This document shows, one piece after another, positions 22,113 through 32,070 of a stretch of 64,000 nucleotides of DNA (within the stretch, counting starts at the first letter, position 1; each line of letters starts with the position of its first letter). The notes under the pieces were generated by a model that saw only the letters and a program-made list of their open reading frames with translations, ran no database searches and had not been told where the DNA came from. Origin of the DNA: Rhizomys pruinosus (lineage: Eukaryota > Chordata > Mammalia > Rodentia > Spalacidae); the NCBI GenBank assembly GCA_009823505.1, contig VZQC01005691.1, forward strand, positions 1,358,149 to 1,422,148. Reading direction: 5' to 3'. Made by a program: the position numbers and the translations under genes.

Positions 22113-25100
22113 GACAAACCATACAAATACAAAAAGCACATAGAAACTCCAAACAGACAAGATCAGAAAAGAAATTCTCCACACCAACATCTAGTTAAAA
22201 TGCTAGACGCCCCAAAAACAAAGACAAAATCCTTAAAGCCACAAGGGAAAAACAACAAGGTGACCTATAAGGGAAACTTATCAGAATTACATACAACTGA
22301 CTTCTCAAACACAAACTATGAAAGCAAGAACATGGATCAAAGCAGTCCCAGTGTTAAGGGACATAGATGTCAATCCAGGTTACATATACCCAGCCAAAAA
22401 TGTCATTATAGTTGAAAGAGAAATAAAAACCTATTCATGAATAAACAACTTGAAAAGAATACATGTCCGGAAACCAACCTTCAGAAATACTTGAAGCAAT
22501 TCAAAGGACGAAGAAAGCAACCAACCCCAGCCCTAGAAAGAGAGAAATTAATAAAAGATAACTGCAGAAGTAGAAACGAAACCCCCAAACAGCAAATGGA
22601 TAATTGGCAAAAAGAAAAAGCAACACAAACCTATCAGTCCATACCTTAAAATATTAATGGACTAAATTCCCACATCAAAACCATAGACTGGGAGATTGGA
22701 TTAAGGAAACAGAATCCATAGTATGCGGTCTACAAGAAACACATCTACCTTCAAGGACATGCACCACCCACCTTAAAGTGAAGGGATGGAAAAAATATTC
22801 CAAGCAAAATGGTACCAAAAAAAGCAGGTTGTTGCTATTTTTAATATCAGAAAAAATAGACTGCAAGTAAAAGAAATCAGAAAGAGAAAAAAAAGGCCAT
22901 TACATTTTTATGAAGGAACAATTCACCAAAATTTCACAATTATGAATATATATGCCCCAAACTCTCTTGCACCAAACTGATAAAGACAATTCTCCAGGGA
23001 CCACAAGGCACAGACTAACCCAAGTACACTCATAGTAGGAGATTTCAATACCCCTGAGTCCCTTTGATAGGTCAATAAGAGACAAAGAATAAACAGAGAG
23101 ACATCTGACTGAATGATAATGAATACACCAAATGGACCGCTACCAAATAGTCCACCCGAATACCAGAGAATACACTTTTCTACTGACTCAGCAACCCCAC
23201 GGAACATTCTCCAAAATCGACCAAATACTGGGACAGAAAAAACCGCCACAAATACAAAAAGATGGAAATAATTTCAGGCATTCTATCAGACCAACGTGCA
23301 ATAAAGCTCAACAATCAACACCAGATAAGCCCTACTGCCTACAAGAACACATGGAGACTAAACAACACACTCTTGAATAATGAAATGGGTCAAGAAAGAG
23401 AGAAAGAAATAAAATCATTCCGGGAACTGAAGGAAAGAAACAATGACAATACAACACAACATCATGGGGATAACTTAAAAAGCATTCCTAAGAGGGAAGT
23501 TTATGCCCTGGGTGCCTACATTAGAAAAACAAAGAGCACAAGTGCATGATCTAACACGACAGCTAAAAGCACTTGAGAGGCAAAACAGATTAACCCTAAA
23601 CCAACGGAGAGGAGAAATAACAAAAATCAGAGCAGAAATCAATGAAATGAAACAAAGAAAACAATACAAAAATCAATGAATCCAAAAGTTGGTTCTTTGA
23701 AAGAATAAACAAAGATAGACAGACCTCTCTAGCCCAGTTACCAAAAGAAAGAAGGAACAACAAATCAATACAATCCATGATGAAAAGGGAAATATCACAA
23801 CAGACAAGGAAAAGATCCAGAGAATCATATGGGAATACTTTAAGAACAAAAAACATACTCCACCAAGTTTGAAAACCTAAGAAGAAATGGATGAATATCT
23901 GCAATCCTGGGAATAACCAAAGCTCAAACAAAGAAGAGATCCAAAGCTTAAACAGACCCATAACAGACGTAGAAATGGAAGATGGAATAAGAAGCCTCCC
24001 AACGTAAAAAAATCCCAGGCCCAGATGGTTTTTTCACAGCAGATTCTATAAAACATTTCCAAAAAGACCTACAACCATTATTACGGAAACGGTTTCAAGG
24101 ATACAATCAGAGGAAATTCGCCCAAAATTCCTTCTTGAAGCCAGCATCAGTTTAATACCAAAACTAGGCAAGATACAACTAAAAAGAAGATTATAGACCC
24201 ATCGCCCTAATGAACACAGATGCCAAAATTCTAACAGGATACTGGCAAAAAGCGCATACAGACCCACATCAGAAGATCATCCATCATGACCAAGTTAGAT
24301 TCATACCAGAGATGCATGGGATAGTTCAACTTATGAAAATCAATAACAATCATCAACACATAAATGGAATAAAAGAAAAAACCACCATCATCTCAATTGA
24401 TGCTGAAAAAGCCTTTGACAAAATCCAGCATCCCTTCATGCGTAGAAGTCCTAGAAGGAATTGGATTGGAGGGGTATTCCTCATGTAATCAAAGCCAGAT
24501 ATAGGAAACCCACACCCAACATCATACTAAATGGGAAAACGCAGAAAACTTCCCTTTAAAGGTAGGAACCGGCAAGGCTGCCCCCCTGTCATCACTCCTT
24601 TTCAATACAAGTGCTTGAAACAATTGCTAGAACAATAAGACAAAAAAAGGAAAGTAAAGGATACTAAATTGGAAAAGAGAAAGTCAAGCTATCCCTATTT
24701 TCTGATGATATGATTGTTTACTTAAGGGATTCTAAAACTCCACCAGAAAACTCCTAGAAAGATTAAAAGTTTCAGCAAAGTGGCAGTATTACAAAATTAA
24801 CCTTAAGTCAATAGCCTTTCTTTAACACCAAGAACAAGCAACAGGAGAAAATTAAAAGAGACCTTCTGACTCACATAGCCTCAAAAACATAAATACCTAG
24901 GAGCACAAACCTAACCAAAGACACCAAGGATCTCTCCAACAAAATTTAAACCTTTAAGAAAGAACTTGAAGAAGACCTCAGAAGATGAAAACCCCTCCTA
25001 TGCTCATGGTTGGGAAAATTAACATTGTAAAAATGTCCATTTGGGGGCTGGAGAAGATGGCCTAGCGTTAAGAGGTGTCTGACCACTCTTATAGAGGACC

Positions 25101-26640
25101 CGGGTTCGATCCCGCACCCACATGGGGGTTGAGAACCGTCTGAAGCTCCATTCCAGGAGAACTCCAGTTCAAGGGGAATCTGAGACCCTCTTCTTAACTC
25201 CGTGGCATTGCAATGACACAGGTGCACACAATTGCATGAGACATACATGCATACACATACAGAAGTCATAAAAATTCATTAAAAAAATTTTTAATGTCCA
25301 TTTGACCGAGACTCTTGTATAGAATTAATGCATCCATCAAAAGCCCCAAGAGTTCTTCACAGTTGGGAAAAAAGTCTTAAATGCATTTGGAAAAACAAAA
25401 GACCCCAATAGCCAAAACAACCCCGAGCAAAAAGACCTAACTCACAGGGGATCTGTATACCAGACTTAAAACTATAATACAGGGCTATAAGTCATAAAAA
25501 CAGCCTGGTACCGGTACAAAAACAGACCGGTTGAACAATGGAACAAAACGAGATCCAAATCTGAGCACATACAAATTTAGCCAATCTTATATTTTGACAA
25601 GGGGGCCAAGAAGCCCAATGGAGAAAAGACAGTATCGTCCAGCAGTGGTATTGGCAAAACTGGATCATCATTGTAGAAGAATGAAAGTAAAAACCCCTAC
25701 CTCTCACCCGGAACAAAAGTGCAACTCAGATGGATCAAAGCCTCAACGTGAAAACCCAAAACTGCCAAAACTCTGAAGGTGATAGAAGAAAAGTGGCAGG
25801 ACTGCAAGACATAGGCGTAGGAAAAGACTTACTAAATTCCGACATCAGCTGTGCAAGAATTAAGGTGAACAAATGGGACCTCATGACTCAAAAGCTTCTG
25901 TACATCAAAAGAAACAATCAAGGAAGTGAAGAGAAATCCCACAGAGTGGGAGGAAACCTTCACTGCAGATACATCTGACAAAGCATTGATTTCCAGAATA
26001 TATAAACTACTCAAAAAACAAAGAAAAAAGAAAACAAATGACCCACTCAATAGATGGAGCAAAGAACTGAACAGAGACTTCACAAGTGAGGAATTAGAGA
26101 TGTCTGAGAAACACCTTAAGAAGTGTTCAACATCACTAATCATTAAGGAAATGCAAATCAAAACCACTTTAAGATATCATCTTACTCCAATAAGACTGGC
26201 TAGGATCAAGAAAACAAATGATACCAAGTGCTGGAGAGGTTGTGGGGAAAGGGGAACACTCATCCACTGCTGGTGGGAATGTAAACTCATACAGCCACTA
26301 TGGAAAGCAGTGTGGAGAACCCTTGGAAGACTTGGAATGAACTTGCCACCCGACCCAGCCATACCACTCCTGGGCATGTACCCTCAAGACTCACCCGACC
26401 ACAGAGATACATGCACGGCCATGTTTATTTCAGCTCTCTTCACAATAGCAAGGAGCTGGAACCAACCCAAATGCCCCTCAACTGATGAGTGGATAGAGAA
26501 ATTGTGGTACATCTACACAATGGAGTTCTATGCAGCAGTAAAGAAACATAACATCATGTGCTTTGTAGGAAAATGGCTGGAGCTAGAGGACATCATGCTG
26601 AGTGAAGTAACACAGTCCCAGAAAAACAAACAATGAATGG
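22113..26640 (+). mobile_element. L1 LINE, sense, degenerate ORF2
   Basis: ORF2 begins near 22640. The endonuclease part includes NFTIMNIYAPN; the reverse transcriptase part includes IISIDAEKAFDKIQHPF and a TGRQGCP-S-type stretch near 24570. The C-terminal part is open at 25926-26636, with [20 protein letters not shown] and [12 protein letters not shown] and [14 protein letters not shown]. Many stops and frameshifts show that it cannot move on its own. 22113-22630 is the region upstream of ORF2. A B2 interrupts it at 25044. Confidence 0.88.
25044..25290 (+). repeat. B2 SINE inside the L1
   Basis: Flanked by aatgtccatttg on both sides (25032-25043 and 25292-25303), so it is a later insertion into the LINE. 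Confidence 0.92.
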
Positions 26641-26649
26641 TATCCCTCA

Positions 26650-28215
26650 TCTGTAGATGCTAGTGCCAATTACCTAGTTGTAAGTATTTCTTGTGTATGG
26701 CCCCCTGTGCTTTTGTCCAAAGCAGTTGGGAGTGATGCATATTCCTCCGTTGAGTCAAATATCATGTGGCTGAAATTGCATGTGCTCATATTTGGGTCTT
26801 GAATTATATTCCATTGATCTATGGGTCTATTTTTGTACCAGTACCATGCTGTTTTTATGACTATTGCTCTGTAATACAGTTTTAAATCTGGTATAGTAAT
26901 CACCCCCTGCATTGCTCTTTGTGCTCAGTGTTGCTTTGGCTATCCAGGGTCTTTTGTGCTTCCATACGAATTTTAGGATTTTTTTTTTCTAATTCTGTAA
27001 AGAATGTCATGGGTAGTTTTATTTGGATTGCATTGAATCTATATATTATTTTTGGTAGGATGGTCATTTTCACAATATTAATTCTTCCAATCCCTGAGCA
27101 TGGGAGAACCTTCCATCTTCTGGTGTCTTCTTCAGCCTCTTTCTTAAAAGATTTTAATTTTTAGTTGTAGAGATCTTCAATGTCTTTAGTTGTGCATTTT
27201 CCAAGGTATTTTGGGGGGAGGGTGTCTATGTACTTTCTCCACTTGCTTGTTATTGGTATATAGAAAAGTTACTAGGTTTTGTAGACTAATTTCATAACCA
27301 GCCACTCTACTAAAAATGTTAATTATTTCTAAGAGTTTTCTGATGGAATTTTTGGGATCTCTTAGGTATAATATCATATCATCTGCAAAAAGAGATAATT
27401 TGATCTTTTCTTTTCCAATTGTTACTCTTTTCTTTATTTCCTTCTCTTGTCTTATTGCTCTAGCAAGAGTTTCAAGCACTATATTAAAAAGGAATGATAC
27501 AATGGACAGCTTTGTCTGATTCCTGAGTTTAAGGGGAATGCTTCCAGTTTTTCTCCATTTAGAATGATGTTGGCTATGAGTTTGTTGTATATAGCTTTAA
27601 TTATGTTGAAGTGTGTTCTCTCTAGGCCAATTCTCTCTAGGACTTTTAACATAAATGCATGAATTTTATCAAAGGCCTTTCTGAATTTATTGAAATTACC
27701 ATGTGAGTTTTGTCCATTTTTTAAAGTAGAATTAAATTATTTAAATGTCCATTTTACTGAGACTCTTGTATAGATTTAATGCAATTCCAATCAAAACCCC
27801 CAAGAGTTTCTTCACAGGCTTTCTCAATATTCTCCATGAGGAAGTTGACTCTAGATTTGTTAAAAAAATTAAAAATAAATTTATGTGAAAAAAAAAGTTC
27901 TTTCCTACATATATTTTGTAGGTTCCTGCCAATGTTTTCTTCTAACAGTTCTAGAGTTTCAAGTTTCACATTGAGGTCTTCGATCCATCTGGAGTTGACT
28001 TTTATGCAAGGTAAAAGATATGGGTCTAGTTTCATTCTTCTACATGTGAAGATCCTGTTTTACCAGCACCATTTGCTAAAGATCTGAGAAAGAGATGAAA
28101 AGCATGTTTGGCAGAATGCATGAGCTCTGGTGGGGTGGGGGAATGGGGGGGAACATGACTCTAGATTTGTTAAAAAAAAAGTTCTTTCCTACATATATTT
28201 TGTAGGTTCCCGCCT
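26650..28215 (-). mobile_element. L1 ORF2 fragments, antisense
   Basis: Reverse reading gives [20 protein letters not shown] and [13 protein letters not shown] (26670-26912), ARAIRQEKEIKKRVTIGKEK then LSLFADDMILYL, the reverse transcriptase FADD box (27186-27479), and SRWIEDLNVKLETLELLEEN (27754-28035). The order of blocks shows rearranged or multiple pieces. An L1-type 3' end sequence lies near 28085-28160. Confidence 0.85.
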
Positions 28216-28237
28216 ACATTAAAAAAGTCAGAAAGAG

Positions 28238-28460
28238 GGGCTAGAGAGATAGCCTAGCGGTTAAGAGCGCGGACTGCTCTTGCAGAGGACCCGGCACCCA
28301 CATGGCAGCTGAGAACCATCTGTAACTCCAATTCCAGGAGAACTCCAGTTCCAGGGGAATCTGAGGCCCTCTTCTGACCTGTGCTGCATTGCACGACACG
28401 GGTGCATAAACCTACATGCAGACAGTACATTCATACACATACAAAAATAAATAAAATAAA
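28238..28460 (+). repeat. B2 SINE
   Basis: Target duplication aaaagtcagaaagag at 28223-28237 and 28461-28475. It carries the 17-bp internal duplication but lacks the B-box bases ggttcgatcccca. Confidence 0.9.
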
Positions 28461-29211
28461 AAAAGTCAGAAAGAGCACAAGTAATGACTTAATATTGCAA
28501 CCCAAGACTCTTGAAAGGCAACAACAAATGAAACCCAAACCCAGCAGACAAGAAGTAATAAAGATAGTAGAAATTAGTGAAATAGAAACAAAGGAAACAA
28601 TACAAATAATCAATAAATCCATTACCTGGTTTTTGAAAAGATAAACAGAATATACAGACCCTTAGCCCATTTACCAAAAGAAATAAAGAGCAACTCCAAA
28701 TGAAAAAAATTAGAGATGAGAGGGGATGTCAAAACAGACAACAAAAGACCCAGAACATTATAAGGGAATACTTTAAAAACTGATAGGCTATTGAATTTAA
28801 AACGTTAAAAGAAGAGGCTGGAGAGATGGCTCAGTAGTTAAGAGCACCCACATGGTGGCTAGGAACCATCTTTAACCCCAGTTCCAGAGGAATCCGACAC
28901 CCTCTTCTGACCTCTGAAGCATTGCTTGACACAGGTGCACCTACCTGCATGAAGACAGTACACTCATACACATAAAAAAGAAAATAAAACCTAAAAGAAT
29001 TGGGCATACCTAAAATCATGGGAATCAGGAAAGCTAAAGCAAGAAGAGATGAACAGCTTAAACAGACTCATAACATAAGGAAATTGAAACAGTAACACAA
29101 AACCTCCCCCAAAAAGGCCCAGGCTCAGATCAATTTACAGCAGAATTTGACCAGACATTTAAGGAATATCTACCACCAATATTACTTAAATTATTGAAAA
29201 AGATAGAAACA
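28461..29211 (+). mobile_element. L1 ORF2 fragment, sense
   Basis: Encodes KPSRQEVIKIVEISEIETKE and INKSITWF (28480-28640), then pieces corresponding to the region before the reverse transcriptase. It is split by a B2 at 28814-28995. Confidence 0.8.
28814..28995 (+). repeat. B2 SINE with internal deletion
   Basis: The head joins directly to cacccacatggtggctagga, so the B-box region is missing. Confidence 0.88.
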
Positions 29212-29477
29212 GGGCTGGAGAGATGGCTCAGCAGTTAAGATCACTCACTGCTCTTGCAGAGGCCTGGGTTTAATTCTCAGCACCCACATGGTTGGCTAAG
29301 AACTGTCCTTAAGCCAGGCGTGGTGGCACACACCTTTAATCCTAGCACTTGGGAGGCAGAGGCAGGCTGATCTCTGTGAGTTTAAGGCCAGCCTGATCTA
29401 CAGAGTGAATTCCCAGCCAGCTGGGGCTATAGGGAGACCCTGTCTCAAAAAGACAAAAAAAAAAAAAAAAAAGAAAA
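29212..29477 (+). repeat. Chimeric SINE: B2 head fused to B1, copy A
   Basis: The B2 head runs to taagaactgtcc and passes straight into a B1 starting aagccaggcgtggtggcaca, with a full B1 body and A-tail. One near-identical target duplication (aaaaagatagaaacag, right copy aaaaaggtagaaacag) flanks the whole unit. The same junction is found at 62763. Confidence 0.85.
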
Positions 29478-29489
29478 AGGTAGAAACAG

Positions 29490-29933
29490 AGGAAGAACTC
29501 CCAAATTGTGGTGTTCTATGTGCTTCTTGTGTTTGTATGAGCATGTCTTTCCTAAATTTTGGGAAATTTTCTACTACAGTCCTGTTGAAGATCTGGTCAA
29601 TAGTATTAACCTGAGATTATTCTCCTTCTTCTATGTTTACGATGCATAAATTTTGTCTTTTCATAGTGTCCCACATTTCCTGCATATTCCATTCCTGTGT
29701 TTTCTTAAATTTGTCATATTTGCTTGAGAGTCCAATTTTTCAACCTTATCATCTACTCTTAATAGTCTGTTTTCTTCTCTCTCTCTCTCTCTCTCTCTCA
29801 AAAAATAAAAATAAAAAAAAAATAAAAAATAGTCTGTTTTCTATTTCATTCATTCTATTGATGAGCCTTTCTCCTGTCGTTTCAAATTGGCTTATCGAGT
29901 TTTTCACTTCTTTATTTCAGCCTTAGTTTTCTT

Positions 29934-29998
<65 letters not shown>

Positions 29999-30350
29999 AT
30001 TTATCCCTGTCTTCTTTTGGTTCTTTGACTTGTTTGTGTACTCTTTAAATTTGTTGAATTATTTGATCATTTTTATGATTGTTCTTTTAAATTCTGTGTC
30101 CTGGGTTATCTTTAGGGGGGTCTCATTGTCAAACTCTTCTATAGAACTGGTGGTGTTTAGTGGGGACATATTTGAGGTTTTCATATTCCGGTGTGATTTT
30201 TGGCATGTGCATTTCTTTTATTATTTGTGAAATTCAAGCCTCCCTTTGTTGAGTTGCAGTCTGATTCTATTTGTATACTTAATATGCCTTGGATGTTTTC
30301 TTGTTGGATAGGCTTCAGGTTCTCTCTTTTGATTTTATATTGGAGGGACT
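29490..30350 (-). mobile_element. L1 ORF1 region, antisense
   Basis: Reverse reading gives NMQEMWDTMKRQNLCIV and NFPKFRKDMLIQTQEAHRTP-like codons, the L1 ORF1 RNA-binding part, broken by stops. (TC)n runs at 29779-29800 and 29939-29998 are inserted. Upstream sequence to about 30350 looks like the ORF1 coiled-coil and 5' region. Confidence 0.75.
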
Positions 30351-30970
30351 AGATGGCCCTAGTCCAGCTACTCAGGAGTTCATGTAGAGGCCCAAGTCAG
30401 ACACCAATTAGATACTCTCAGTCTTCCTTCTAAGGTCTGGGCCTCTACTAGTTAGCAGGCACAGCCCAATTTGGGAAGTTTCTTAGGCCAAGGCTGGATT
30501 CAGATGTTCTCATGGAATCTGGAAAAGTCTGGGCCCTTACTAAAGGGCAGAGAAAAGCCTAGTTCTTCAGCAGTGGGAGGGGCTTCAGATGCTCCCAATG
30601 TAGGGGAATGGGCACGGTGTGATTTGGAGAGCTCACCCCCAAAGGGAGCTAAGAGGGTAGGCCAGAGCTCTGGGGTGCCAAGAGCAGAAGCAGGCCTGTG
30701 CCCAAGGCAGGGAAGAAGGCTGGTCTAGGGAGTCCAAGGCAGAGTAGGGGTGGGAACCACCTGTGAAAACTCTAACCAGCCAGACTGGAAAATTGAGCTG
30801 GTGTGAATCCAGGGGCTCAGGACACAATGGGCAGGTCTGGACCAGGAGGGTAGTCTAGAGATCTGGAGTGCTAAGAGAAAAAGTGGGCCTCTCCCCAAGG
30901 CTAGAAGGAGAATAGGATGTTTGGCTGTGGAAACGTACAATTTTTTTTTATATTTTGTTCTTTTTTAAAT
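30351..30970. other. Intergenic, nothing firmly recognised
   Basis: G/A-rich sequence, possibly the 5' UTR of the antisense L1. No coding motif. Confidence 0.4.
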
Positions 30971-30977
30971 TTAAATT

Positions 30978-31425
30978 TAGGGGCAGAAGAGATGGCTCAT
31001 CAGTTAAGATCATGTTACTGGGGCTGGAGAGATGGCCTATCAGGTAAGAGCACCGACTGCTCTTGCAGAGGACCCAGGTTCGATCCCCAGCACCCACATG
31101 GCGGCTTAGAACCGTCTTTAGCTCCAGTTCCAGGGGATTCTGAAGCCCTCTTCTGACCTCCACAGCATTGCACGACACGGGTGCACAAACCTACATGCCA
31201 ACAGTACACTTATACACAAAAAAATAAAATAAAAAAATACAACTACATTTAAAAAAAAAGATCATGTTACTGCTCTGTCAGAGGACCGGAGTTCAGATTG
31301 TAGCACCCACCCTGATTGGGTGGCTCACAAATGCCTGTAACTCCAGCTCCAAGGGATTTGATGCCCCCTTCTGGCCTCTGTGGGCTCCTGCACACACATG
31401 CACATACACATAAATAAAAATTAAT
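30978..31425 (+). repeat. Old B2-like SINE split by a young B2
   Basis: An older SINE (30978-31020 and 31273-31425) is interrupted by a B2 at 31021-31257. The younger element made a target duplication aagatcatgttactg (31006-31020 and 31258-31272). Confidence 0.9.
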
Positions 31426-31428
31426 TCC

Positions 31429-31434
31429 TTTATT
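31429..31434 (-). terminator. Possible Cd207 poly(A) signal
   Basis: This is the first AATAAA I see on the minus strand downstream of the Cd207 stop, about 490 nt away. It lies at the edge of a SINE tail, so it may be chance; nothing else supports it. Confidence 0.25.
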
Positions 31435-31590
31435 TGTAATGGATGCATAAAAACATAAAATGTTTACATATTTATGAGATACTATGTCGGGTTCTAATAC
31501 ATGTGCAAGTTGCATAATTAAATTGGGCTAACCATGTCTCTCTCAAACAATGGTTATATTGATGTAACATTTTTTATGATCAGATGAAGC
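31435..31590 (+). repeat. Possible old L1 3' end remnant
   Basis: atactatgtcgggttctaat, acatgtgcaagttgcataat and aattgggctaaccatg resemble ancient mammalian L1 3' UTR. The match is weak. Confidence 0.35.
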
Positions 31591-31919
31591 TTCTTGGAAA
31601 GAACAGGAAAGCCCAAGATGTCAATGCAGATTTGGGGGTTCTGACCTGCCTTACCAAGGCAGTGGGAACTTTTAAATCCTCTCCCAGTCCTCGCCTATTT
31701 AACCCAAGTAGGTAAATCCCTTCCATTCCCTTCTCATTTCTCTAGGGACAGAGAATTCCCAGCCAATACAGACAGACTCCAGGATGTGTTTGGGACAATT
31801 TTCAAGTTAAAAAAAAAAAAAAACTTAAGGCGCAACATGATCTTGAAGTGTGAGAAGAGGCATTTCTTCAAGCTTAGCAAGTGCTGCAGCTGAACGGCAA
31901 GGCCGTGGGCCTAGGCCTA
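31591..31919 (-). other. Cd207 3' UTR and flank
   Basis: Unique sequence downstream of the Cd207 stop. It includes an A-run at 31808-31823 (T on the coding strand). The true transcript end cannot be fixed from sequence. Confidence 0.5.
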
Positions 31920-32070
31920 TCATGGATCTGAGTGGATGTAGGGTCGCTTGCAGATGAACAGGAACTTGTCGTCACAAGGCGAATCATTCCAGGACTTCAG
32001 GGAAGACACCCTGATGTTGGCACAGTGTTCGTTATTCCCCACATTATTGGGTTCACCTGGTATCCAAAAC
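31920..32070 (-). CDS. Cd207: Cd207 exon 6, CTLD part 3 and stop
   Basis: 151 nt including the TGA at 31922-31920 encode residues 278-327. The EPN motif (284-286) predicts mannose/fucose-type specificity. Asn291-Glu292, Asn306 and Asp307 are in place for Ca2+ binding, and Cys294, Cys310 and Cys318 complete the disulfides. It ends in KRPYIHSDP. The acceptor is tcaattggcag. A B4 SINE starts about 25 nt upstream of the exon. Confidence 0.96.

Noticed and set aside
25926..26636. 236-codon reading frame as a host gene
   Set aside because: It is the C-terminal part of L1 ORF2 (CWRGCG, HCWWECK and PAIPLLG motifs).
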